DNA of 64,000 nucleotides from positions 124,001-188,000 of the forward strand of contig NZ_PYFX01000009.1 of assembly GCF_003020115.1 (NCBI RefSeq), in the 5' to 3' direction. This document shows, piece after piece, positions 42,039 to 51,206 of this stretch. Position numbers and translations under genes: made by a program. The notes under the pieces are model-generated. The model did not search any database. It saw nothing but the letters and a program-made list of their open reading frames with translations, and was not told where the DNA came from. Position 1 is the first letter of the stretch, and each line of letters begins with the position of its first letter. This DNA is from Bradyrhizobium sp. MOS002 (lineage in GTDB: Bacteria > Pseudomonadota > Alphaproteobacteria > Rhizobiales > Xanthobacteraceae).

Positions 42039-42954
42039 GGATCGCCCGCCGCCGCTGGACATAGCGCCACCCTGCGTAGGGCAGCAGAACCGCGAGAAGA
42101 ATGAGCAACATGAGCACTGCAGCCGCCGCTCCCCGTCCGAGCAGGCTGCGCTGGAACATCAGGTCGTAGACGACGAGTGCCGGCAGCTGGGTGGCGATGC
42201 CGGGCCCACCATTGGTGAGCGCGCGGACGAGGTCGAAGGTCGAAATCGCGAACTGCAGCTGAATGACGATGACGGTGATGGTGATCGGCCAAAGGGTCGG
42301 CAGGATGACGCGCCGGTACATTCGGATCGGTCCGGCGCCATCGATTTGCGCGGCCTTGATCAGGTCGGCGTCGACGGAGCGGAGGCCGGCGAGGAACAGC
42401 GCCATGGCGAAACCGGAGGATTGCCAGATCGCAGCGATGACAATGGTCCAAATGGCCATGTCGCGGTCGATCAGCCAGTCGAACCGGAAGGAGGTCCAGC
42501 CGAGGTCGCGGACCAGCTTCTGGACCCCGAGACCAGGATTGAGCAGCCAACTCCAGACCGTGCCGGTGACGACGAATGACACCGCCAGAGGATAGAGGAA
42601 GATGGAGCGCAACAGGTTCTCGCCGCGAATGCGCTGATCGAGCAGGATCGCAAGGATGAGGCCGGTCGCCAGACTCAGCAACACGAAGGCGATGCCAAAC
42701 AGCAGCAGATTGTCCAAGGCAATCTGCCAGTTCCGCGATGCTGCAACCGAAGAATAGTTGCGCAAACCGACCCAGCCCGAGACTGGAACCAGGGTGGATG
42801 GTGTGAACGATATCCAGATCGTCCACAGCGAGAACGCAATGAGGTGCGCGGCGGACAACAGCAGCGGCACCCAGATCGTCAGATATTCAGGCAGCCGGCG
42901 GACCACGTCAGAAACCGCCGACCGGCCCGGTCTTGTCGGGATAGCGATGGTCAA
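42031..42954 (-). CDS. Carbohydrate ABC importer permease (MalF/UgpA type)
   Basis: A 307-residue partner permease with six helices and the EAA loop AAQIDGAGPIRMYRRVILPT. N-terminal helix LTIWVPLLLSAAHLIAFSLW is followed by FTPSTLVPVSGWVGLRNY. It overlaps the upstream binding-protein gene by 4 nt (ATGA) and the downstream permease by 8 nt, a tightly coupled operon. Confidence 0.92.
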   Translation of the reverse strand: MTIAIPTRPGRSAVSDVVRRLPEYLTIWVPLLLSAAHLIAFSLWTIWISFTPSTLVPVSGWVGLRNYSSVAASRNWQIALDNLLLFGIAFVLLSLATGLILAILLDQRIRGENLLRSIFLYPLAVSFVVTGTVWSWLLNPGLGVQKLVRDLGWTSFRFDWLIDRDMAIWTIVIAAIWQSSGFAMALFLAGLRSVDADLIKAAQIDGAGPIRMYRRVILPTLWPITITVIVIQLQFAISTFDLVRALTNGGPGIATQLPALVVYDLMFQRSLLGRGAAAAVLMLLILLAVLLPYAGWRYVQRRRAIHA

Positions 42955-44237
42955 CGTGCGCCCTCGACGGCCTCGGCAAGGCGTGTGACCGCTTGCTCAG
43001 GCTTGATCGTCTTGTTCTTCACGTACTCCGTGATCACGTCGATGATCGCTGCGGTCATGCCGTTTTCCTGCGCCATGTTGTGCGCAAGACTGAGGACGGC
43101 CTGATTGCTGGCGATCGCCTCTTTCAGGGCTGCTGCGGTCCGCCGTTGACCGTCCGACCAGCCTTCGCCGGAAAGATCGACGTCGGTACGCACGGGTATC
43201 GATCCCGTGATCTGCGAATACATGGTCTGGATCGCTGGATCCATGACGAGTTGGGCCATCAGCTTCTGGCCGGCCTGCAAATCGGGCTCCTTGCGCTGCC
43301 AGAATATGAAGGCATCGGCATTCAGCAGGAAGACAGGCTTGCTATTGTCGCTCGGGCCCGGAGCGATGATGAAGTCCTCGAACTTGAAACCGGCATTGCG
43401 CAATACGCCCTGCGCCCACCCGCCCATGATCATCATGCCCATGTCGCCGTCGACGAAGCGCTTCAGGTTGGTCGAAAAGTGCTGAGCGCCGACGTTGGGG
43501 TCCATCCAGTCGGCAATCTTGCGCACCTGCACGAAGGCCGCCTTTGTCTCGGGGCCCTCCAGAGCCTTCTTGTCGAGATTCATGAGGGCTGCGCGGTAGG
43601 CAGTGGGACTGATGCCTGCCAAAGCGGCCTCGAATTTTTGGCCGTCGTCGGGGCGGGTGCCACCGTTGGCAATGGGATAGGGGACGCCGCCTGCTTTCAT
43701 CTTCTCGGCGAGGTCGTTGAAGTCAGCCCATGTGACGGGGATCTTGTCGGCCTTGGCCTTGTCCATCGCGCGCTTGGAGAGAAACAGCATGTTGGTGCTG
43801 TAGATCTGCAACGGCAGCGCAATCCACTTGCCCCGCGGCTTGTGCAATTTTGCAAGGTCCGGAGCGATGACTTTTTCGTAGCCGGCGGCAGCGACCACGG
43901 CATCGAGATCGACGGTTGGGGCAATCTTCGACCAGGCCGCAATCTCGGGACCTTTGAGCTGCGAGCAGGCCGGTGGATCGCCGGCCATGATCTGGGCACG
44001 CAGCTTGTTCATCATCTCGGTGGTGAAGCCGGGGACGGGCGAGTGCTGCCAAACCCCGCCTTTCTCCTCGAATTTCTTGCCGAGCGCCGTGATGGCAGCC
44101 CCATCGCTACCTGCGGACCATTGCGAGATCGCAGTCAGACGCGGCTTGATCGCACCTTGCGCGCGGGCGAATGCCGGCAGCGCGAGCGCGGCCGCAGATC
44201 CGGCGAGCAGTTGGCGCCTTGTTGTCGTGATCGGCAT
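42951..44237 (-). CDS. Carbohydrate ABC importer substrate-binding protein
   Basis: A 428-residue extracellular binding protein of family 1. The N-terminus has a twin-arginine signal (TTRRQLLAGSAAALALPAFARAQ), so it may be exported folded. Type I lobes follow: ISQWSAGSDGAAITALGKKFEEKGG, then MMIMGGWAQG, PVFLLNADAF. GGGAGGAA lies 7 nt before ATG 44237, a strong ribosome binding site for the first structural gene. The specificity is unknown. Confidence 0.92.
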   Translation of the reverse strand: MPITTTRRQLLAGSAAALALPAFARAQGAIKPRLTAISQWSAGSDGAAITALGKKFEEKGGVWQHSPVPGFTTEMMNKLRAQIMAGDPPACSQLKGPEIAAWSKIAPTVDLDAVVAAAGYEKVIAPDLAKLHKPRGKWIALPLQIYSTNMLFLSKRAMDKAKADKIPVTWADFNDLAEKMKAGGVPYPIANGGTRPDDGQKFEAALAGISPTAYRAALMNLDKKALEGPETKAAFVQVRKIADWMDPNVGAQHFSTNLKRFVDGDMGMMIMGGWAQGVLRNAGFKFEDFIIAPGPSDNSKPVFLLNADAFIFWQRKEPDLQAGQKLMAQLVMDPAIQTMYSQITGSIPVRTDVDLSGEGWSDGQRRTAAALKEAIASNQAVLSLAHNMAQENGMTAAIIDVITEYVKNKTIKPEQAVTRLAEAVEGAR

Positions 44238-44294
44238 GGCAAGTTCCTCCCGGTGTGAACTCTTTCGCGCGAGAGCCGCGCGGCATCAGGTATC

Positions 44295-45485
44295 TCAGGC
44301 GGCCTCGGCCGATGCGGCCGGCATGCCGCCGCGGCAGGCGAGGCGGAAAGCTGCGAACGCCAGCGCCGCTCGCGGATCGTTGCCATTCGACGGCGGCACG
44401 AAAGCGAGCGCCACTTGCGCGTGCTTGCGACCGCCCAACAGGCTTGCGTCGATCCCCTCGACGAGCGCACTGCGATCGTCGTCGGCGAGAAGCGACGGCC
44501 AGCCGCTGATCGCGACACCCTTGCATGGCTTCACGTTCAGCGTGTTGCCGATCGCAAGGCCAAGCCGGAATAGCCGCCGGCGCAATTCCTGTCGCACGCG
44601 CGACGAGAGCGGCATCGCGGTCACCCAATCGCTGCTAGGTTCAAGCAAGTCGGCTTCCGGGACGCCAAGAAGCTCGGCCAGGGCGGGAAGCGACGTATAG
44701 GCCTCGACGCAGCCATGATGACCACAGCGACAAATTGGTCCGTCGGCTCCGAACACCATGTGGCCGAGCTCGACCGGCTGCAGGGCATCGTCCTCGGTCG
44801 GATCATCCATCCAGGTGCCCGCGACGCCCTGACCGACGAAGACGAAGAGATGCGCGCCGCTGAACGGATAATTCTCCGTGCGGCAACGGTGAAAGATGGC
44901 GTGCGCGACCACCGAATTGGTGAACTCGACCGGCACGCCGGCAAAATTCTCGCCGAACATCTCGCTGATCCGGCCGACGTCGCAGGGAATGATCGGATTG
45001 CTTGCCGCGCCCAGCCGGCCAAGACCCGGAATTGAGACGCCGATCTGCGCGAGGGGGATGCGTCGGCGCCGCGTCCAGTCGCGCAGCAATGTCATCGCCT
45101 CGCGAAAGGCCCGGCCGACGGTCGCGACGGTCGGCGTCTTCGGCAGCGGCACATACCCAGTGTAGTGCAGTTCGCCCGACAGGCCCCCAACGCCGACGCT
45201 GAGACGCTGGGTGCTCAGCTCGAAGGCCGCAAGCGCCACCGCGCCATCGAGCGACACGAGGCCGGTCGGGCCACCGACATAAGGGGCAGGGCGCCGCACT
45301 TCCTCGATCAGGCCTTCGGCCTTCAGGTCGAACAGGATGCGCGACAGGCTCGCTTCCGATAGGCGCACGGCCTTCGCCAGCGGCGGGCGAAACGAGCCGC
45401 CCGACTGAAGCAGATGAGTCAAAATGGCAGCACGCGTCTGCCGCCGACTTCTCGGCTGCTCCGGCATTTCCATCCCTGTCGTCAT
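44295..45485 (-). CDS. ROK-family transcriptional regulator (NagC/XylR-like)
   Basis: A 396-residue repressor: winged helix (about 12-70; TRAAILTHLLQSGGSFRPPLAKAVRLSEASLSRI) and ROK sugar-binding domain with the zinc motif CRCGHHGCVEAYTSL. It is 57 nt upstream of the binding-protein gene on the same strand, so it probably senses the imported sugar or its derivative. ATG 45485 is inside a perfect palindrome and lacks a ribosome binding site; ATG 45467, with AGGG at 7 nt, is a plausible alternative start that would leave the palindrome as a clean operator. Confidence 0.9.
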   Translation of the reverse strand: MTTGMEMPEQPRSRRQTRAAILTHLLQSGGSFRPPLAKAVRLSEASLSRILFDLKAEGLIEEVRRPAPYVGGPTGLVSLDGAVALAAFELSTQRLSVGVGGLSGELHYTGYVPLPKTPTVATVGRAFREAMTLLRDWTRRRRIPLAQIGVSIPGLGRLGAASNPIIPCDVGRISEMFGENFAGVPVEFTNSVVAHAIFHRCRTENYPFSGAHLFVFVGQGVAGTWMDDPTEDDALQPVELGHMVFGADGPICRCGHHGCVEAYTSLPALAELLGVPEADLLEPSSDWVTAMPLSSRVRQELRRRLFRLGLAIGNTLNVKPCKGVAISGWPSLLADDDRSALVEGIDASLLGGRKHAQVALAFVPPSNGNDPRAALAFAAFRLACRGGMPAASAEAA

Positions 45486-45504
45486 TCTTACTTAGAGTAA
45501 GAAT
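45484..45504. promoter_or_regulatory. Perfect palindrome at the ROK gene start (operator)
   Basis: ATTCTTACT and AGTAAGAAT flank a 3-nt centre (TAG): nine perfectly paired bases on each side. AT-rich sites like this in GC-rich DNA, at the start of a ROK gene, fit an autoregulatory operator controlling the whole ABC operon. Confidence 0.75.
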
Positions 45505-45591
45505 TTGCGCGCGAAGCGTTTCGACGTCAAGCGCCGGCCGACGCATTGCGCCGACTTGTTGTTGTGCGCGGCAGCAAGATTGTGTCAGCGC

Positions 45592-45628
45592 AAAACAAAA
45601 GCGGCGCCATCTTGTGATGGCGCCGCTT
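45592..45628 (-). terminator. Intrinsic terminator of gltA
   Basis: On the minus strand, a perfect 13-bp stem AAGCGGCGCCATC / GATGGCGCCGCTT with a 4-nt loop is followed by TTTTGTTTT. It ends gltA transcription and isolates it from the ROK regulator. Confidence 0.93.
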
Positions 45629-45650
45629 CGAAAGCCGTGATGGCTCGACC

Positions 45651-46955
<1,305 letters not shown>

Positions 46956-47101
46956 CAGAGGTCCCCGATGTATGGTGAAACGGGCCGGACCCGGAAGGCC
47001 CCTAAGCAGATTTTGGGGCAGGCCGGATGTTCCAGAAGGTACGGCTGAGATGGGTATATTATTGCTGTGTGCGCTGCAAGATGGCGCCACGCATGGTCGA
47101 C

Positions 47102-48553
47102 TTACGTCGTAGCCTGGTCCTTGGCCCGGTCCTCGGCCTGGTCCTTGAGCCGGCCCAGGCTTTCCTGGCGTCCCAGGACGTCCAGTACCTCGAATATGCC
47201 GGGCGACGTCGTCCGTCCGGTCAGCGCCGCCCGCAGCGGCTGGGCGACCGCACCGAGCTTGAGACTATTTTCCTCGGCAAAGGCGCGCAGCGCGGCTTCC
47301 GTGGCGGCACCGCTCCAAGTCTCGACTTTCTCCAGCGCGGAATGAAGCTGGCCGATCAGCTTGCGGTTCTCGGGCGTCAGCAGCGCTGCCGCCTTCGGAT
47401 CAAGCTCCAGCGGCCGATCGGCGAAGATGAAATAGGCGCTGTCGATCAGCTCGATCAGCGTCTTGGCGCGCTCCTTCAGGGCCGGCATGGCTTTCAGGAG
47501 CTGCGCGCGCGTGGTGTCGTTTAACTTGGCCTTAAGCTCGTCGCGGCTGGGCACGACGTGGCCCAGCACGTCCTCGAACATCTTCACGAGTGATTGATCG
47601 TCGGCATGGCGGATGTAGTGGCCGTTGAGGTTTTCCAGCTTGGCGAAATCGAAGCGCGCCGCGGCGCGGCCGACGCTGGCGAGGTCGAACGCCGCGATCA
47701 TCTCCTCGGTCGAGAAGATCTCCTGGTCGCCATGGCTCCAGCCGAGCCGGACGAGATAGTTGCGGAGCGCGGCCGGGAGGTATCCCATGGCGCGGTAGGC
47801 ATCGACGCCAAGAGCGCCGTGCCTCTTGGAGAGCTTCGAACCGTCCGGGCCATGGATCAGGGGGATGTGGGACATGCTCGGCAGCGTCCAGCCCATCGCG
47901 TCGTAGATTTGCTTTTGGCGGGCCGCGTTGATCAAATGGTCGTCGCCGCGGATGACATGGGTGACACCCATGTCGTGGTCGTCGACCACCACAGCGAGCA
48001 TGTAGGTCGGGTTGCCATCGCCGCGCAGCAGGACGAGGTCGTCGAGATTCTCGTTCTGCCAGACCACGCGGCCCTGCACCTGGTCCTCGATCACGGTCTC
48101 GCCGGTCTGGGGCGCGCGGAGCCGGATCGTGGGCTTCACGTTGCTTGGGGCCGTCGCCGGATCGCGGTCGCGCCACAGGCCGTCATAGAGGCGGGTGCGC
48201 CCTTCTGCGCGCGCCTTCTCGCGCATCGCGGTGAGCTCCTCGGCGGTGGCGTAGCAGCGATAGGCCTTGCCGTCGGCGAGCAGCTGCTCGGCGACCTCGC
48301 GGTGGCGGGCGGCGCGGCTGAACTGGTAGATGACGTCGCCATCCCAGCCGAGCTCCAGCCATTTCAGGCCGTCGAGGATGGCGCCGATTGCCGCCTCCGT
48401 GGAGCGCTCCCGGTCGGTGTCCTCGATCCGGAGCAGCATCTTGCCGCCGTGCTTCTTCGCATAGAGCCAGTTGAACAGCGCCGTGCGCGCACCCCCGATA
48501 TGGAGGAAGCCGGTCGGCGAGGGGGCGAAGCGGGTGACGACGGGAGAGGTCAT
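47102..48553 (-). CDS. gltX: Glutamyl-tRNA synthetase
   Basis: A 483-residue class I synthetase. The HIGH motif is HIGG (RFAPSPTGFLHIGGARTALFN) and the KMSKS motif is KLSKR (HGPDGSKLSKRHGA). The alpha-helical anticodon domain (from about 325) is complete. The C-terminus ends in a charged KDQAEDRAKDQATT tail. ATG 48553 is preferred over TTG 48562. It is divergent from glnS across 156 nt. Confidence 0.96.
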   Translation of the reverse strand: MTSPVVTRFAPSPTGFLHIGGARTALFNWLYAKKHGGKMLLRIEDTDRERSTEAAIGAILDGLKWLELGWDGDVIYQFSRAARHREVAEQLLADGKAYRCYATAEELTAMREKARAEGRTRLYDGLWRDRDPATAPSNVKPTIRLRAPQTGETVIEDQVQGRVVWQNENLDDLVLLRGDGNPTYMLAVVVDDHDMGVTHVIRGDDHLINAARQKQIYDAMGWTLPSMSHIPLIHGPDGSKLSKRHGALGVDAYRAMGYLPAALRNYLVRLGWSHGDQEIFSTEEMIAAFDLASVGRAAARFDFAKLENLNGHYIRHADDQSLVKMFEDVLGHVVPSRDELKAKLNDTTRAQLLKAMPALKERAKTLIELIDSAYFIFADRPLELDPKAAALLTPENRKLIGQLHSALEKVETWSGAATEAALRAFAEENSLKLGAVAQPLRAALTGRTTSPGIFEVLDVLGRQESLGRLKDQAEDRAKDQATT

Positions 48554-48709
48554 TCTTGGCAAGGCCTATGCATTGGAGGCGGTGGTATATAGCAGGACCG
48601 GTACATAACTAAAGCCCGGCAGCGAACGGCTTAAGGCCTTGCTTAAGCCCTTGGCTCAGCGTCCCGAATTTGGCAGAAGGGCCGCTGATTTCCCTACAGG
48701 ATTTTCGTA

Positions 48710-50386
48710 ATGACAGAACCGGTGGCGACTGAGGTTGGGCGCGATTTCATTCGTGACATCATCCAGGCCGACCTCGATCAGGCCAAATACCAGGAGATCG
48801 TGACCCGGTTCCCGCCGGAGCCGAATGGCTATCTCCATATCGGCCACGCCAAGTCGATCGCGCTCAATTTCGGCATCGCCCAGGAGTTTCCTGGCCGCTG
48901 CCATCTGCGCTTCGACGACACCAACCCGGTCAAGGAAGAGCAGGAATATATCGATTCCATCCAGGCCGACGTGCGCTGGCTCGGCTTCGACTGGGGCAAG
49001 AACCTGTTCTTCGCCTCGGACTATTTCGACCGCCTCTACGAATGGGCGGAGCAGCTGATCCGCGACGGACTCGCCTATGTCGACGACCAGTCCCAGGAGG
49101 AGATTCGTCTTGCGCGCGGCACGTTGACCGAGCCCGGCAAGAACTCGCCATTCCGCGATCGCACCGTGGATGAAAACCTCGACCTGTTCGGTCGCATGAA
49201 AGCGGGCGAATTCCCGAACGGCGCGCGCGTGCTGCGGGCCAAGATCGACATGGGCGCGGGCAACATCAATCTGCGCGACCCCGTGCTGTACCGCATCCTG
49301 CATGCGCACCATCCGCGCACCGGGACCAAATGGAGCATCTATCCGAGCTACGACTATGCCCACGGCCAGTCGGACGCGATCGAAGGCATCACGCACTCGA
49401 TCTGCACGCTGGAGTTCGAGGACCATCGGCCGCTCTATGACTGGTTCATCGAGAAGCTGCCGGTGCCGTCGAAGCCGCACCAGTACGAATTCGCGCGGCT
49501 GAACCTGACCTACACGCTGCTGTCCAAGCGCGTGCTGACCCAGCTCGTCCGCGAGGGCCATGTCGCGGGCTGGGACGATCCGCGCATGCCGACGATGGCG
49601 GGGATGCGCCGCCGCGGCGTGCCGCCGGCCGCGCTTCGCGAGTTCGTCAAGCGCATCGGCGTGGCGAAAGCCAACAGCGTCGTCGACGTCGGCATGCTCG
49701 AGTTCTGCATCCGCGAGGAGCTGAATCGGACGTCGCAGCGGCGCATGGCGGTGCTGAAGCCGCTCAAGGTCGTGATCGAGAACTATCCGGAAGGGCAGAC
49801 CGAGGAGCTCGAGGCGATCAATCATCCGGACGATCCCTCCGCCGGCACCCGGAAGATCACGTTCGGCCGTGAGCTCTTTATCGAGCAGGACGACTTCATG
49901 GAGAACCCGCCGAAAAAGTTCTTCCGTCTGTCGCCGGGCAATGAAGTGCGGCTGCGCTACGCCTATTTCGTCAAGTGCACCGCCGTGATCAAGAACGATG
50001 CCGGCGAAGTGGTGGAGCTGCGCTGCACCTACGATCCCGCGACCAAGGGCGGCAACGCGCCGGATGGCCGCAAGGTCAAGGCCACCATGCACTGGCTGTC
50101 GGCGGCAACATCCGTGCCCGCGGAAATCCGCGTCTACAACCAGCTGTTTGCCAATCCGAGCCCGGACGCCTCGAACTTCGCCGCCGACCTCAATCCGCAG
50201 TCGCTGGAAATTCTCGCTGATGCCCGTGTCGAGGCATCGGTCGCGGAAAGCAATTCGACCGAGGTAATGCAGTTCGAGCGCCAGGGCTATTTCGTGCGCG
50301 ACAGGGACTCGACGCCCGGCAAGCCGATATTTTCCAGGACCATCGGTCTGCGCGACACGTTCGCGAAGGAAGTGGCTAAAGGTTGA
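48710..50386 (+). CDS. glnS: Glutaminyl-tRNA synthetase
   Basis: A 558-residue class I synthetase with RFPPEPNGYLHIGHAKSIALNFG, the RFDDTNP specificity loop and the KMSKS-like LLSKRVL. The two beta-barrel anticodon domains (from about 350) are complete, and there is no YqeY fusion. GlnRS is patchily distributed in alphaproteobacteria, many of which make Gln-tRNA by GatCAB; this copy is of the eukaryote-derived bacterial type, so an old horizontal origin is expected. Confidence 0.95.
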   Translation: MTEPVATEVGRDFIRDIIQADLDQAKYQEIVTRFPPEPNGYLHIGHAKSIALNFGIAQEFPGRCHLRFDDTNPVKEEQEYIDSIQADVRWLGFDWGKNLFFASDYFDRLYEWAEQLIRDGLAYVDDQSQEEIRLARGTLTEPGKNSPFRDRTVDENLDLFGRMKAGEFPNGARVLRAKIDMGAGNINLRDPVLYRILHAHHPRTGTKWSIYPSYDYAHGQSDAIEGITHSICTLEFEDHRPLYDWFIEKLPVPSKPHQYEFARLNLTYTLLSKRVLTQLVREGHVAGWDDPRMPTMAGMRRRGVPPAALREFVKRIGVAKANSVVDVGMLEFCIREELNRTSQRRMAVLKPLKVVIENYPEGQTEELEAINHPDDPSAGTRKITFGRELFIEQDDFMENPPKKFFRLSPGNEVRLRYAYFVKCTAVIKNDAGEVVELRCTYDPATKGGNAPDGRKVKATMHWLSAATSVPAEIRVYNQLFANPSPDASNFAADLNPQSLEILADARVEASVAESNSTEVMQFERQGYFVRDRDSTPGKPIFSRTIGLRDTFAKEVAKG

Positions 50387-50405
50387 AAAGAGCTGCGAGA
50401 CCACA

Positions 50406-50792
50406 ATGAGCAACCAAGCCGACGCGATCGTTTCCGCCATCATCGCGAAATGGCGCGCCGGCTTCGCAACGCTCGACGCCGCGGCACTCTCATCTCTGTA
50501 TTCGAAGAATGCCTTCTTCTTCGGCTCCAACCCAAAGCTCTACCGGGGCAGGGACGGCGTCGCCGACTATTTTAACGGCCTGCCGCGCTGGCGCAAACCG
50601 AGCGCGGTGTTTTCCGAGGTGAGGGCGGCGCAGGCAGGTCCTGACCTGATCAATATGGCCGCGACCATTTCGTTTGATCTCGACGGCGAACGTCCCGATT
50701 TCTCGGTCAAGATGAGCTGGGTCATCATGCGCGAGGCCGGCGACTGGAAGATCGTCAATCACCATGCTTCCTCGCAGGCGCCGCTGATCTGA
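50406..50792 (+). CDS. SnoaL-like/DUF4440 nuclear-transport-factor-2-fold protein
   Basis: A 128-residue cone-shaped fold: helix ADAIVSAIIAKWRAGFATLDAAALSSLYS, FFFGSNPKLYRGRDGVADYF, and C-terminal strands SVKMSWVIMREAGDWKIVNHHAS. This SnoaL-like pattern is used for small-molecule binding or hydrolysis; the ligand is unknown. It starts 19 nt after glnS, probably in the same transcript. Confidence 0.8.
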   Translation: MSNQADAIVSAIIAKWRAGFATLDAAALSSLYSKNAFFFGSNPKLYRGRDGVADYFNGLPRWRKPSAVFSEVRAAQAGPDLINMAATISFDLDGERPDFSVKMSWVIMREAGDWKIVNHHASSQAPLI

Positions 50793-50877
50793 CCAGCGGG
50801 GCACACGGCTTCGTCATTCTCGTGAGAGAACGAACGTGCGCCTCACGCGTTGGGGTGGGTCCAACAAGGAACCCACC

Positions 50878-51111
50878 ATGCAGAACATCGCAGAGCATAT
50901 GGAAGTGATCGGCGCCGACGGCGTCCACATCGGCACCGTCGACAAGGTCGAAGGCAATCGCATCAAGCTGACCAAGAAGGACAGCGGCGAGGGCAGCCAC
51001 AAGGGTCACCACCACTTCATCGACAAGGGCCTCGTCGCCGATATCGAGGGCAACAAGGTCCGCCTCTCGGCCAAGGCCGATGTCGCCGTGACGATGGAAG
51101 AGGAAAAGTAG
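50878..51111 (+). CDS. DUF2171-family small protein
   Basis: A 77-residue protein matching DUF2171: EVIGADGVHIGTVDKVEGNRIKLTKKDS, then HHHFIDKGLVADIEGNKVRL. It is a PRC-barrel-like short fold of unknown function, often found as a stress-associated small protein. AAGGA at 50866-50870 places the start at ATG 50878 rather than an upstream frame extension. The K/H-rich GSHKGHHHF stretch could bind metal. Confidence 0.8.
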   Translation: MQNIAEHMEVIGADGVHIGTVDKVEGNRIKLTKKDSGEGSHKGHHHFIDKGLVADIEGNKVRLSAKADVAVTMEEEK

Positions 51112-51206
51112 CGGCCGCGCCCTTCCGTTCCTGATCCGTACCGCTATCCGCCCGCCTGCACGTTCCGGTAGCTTCTGACTTCGTTGCGTATCATCGAGTG
51201 CAGGGA

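Noticed and set aside
48710..50386. GlnRS/YqeY fusion
   Set aside because: The protein stops at 558 residues after the anticodon-binding barrels; no YqeY-like helical domain follows.
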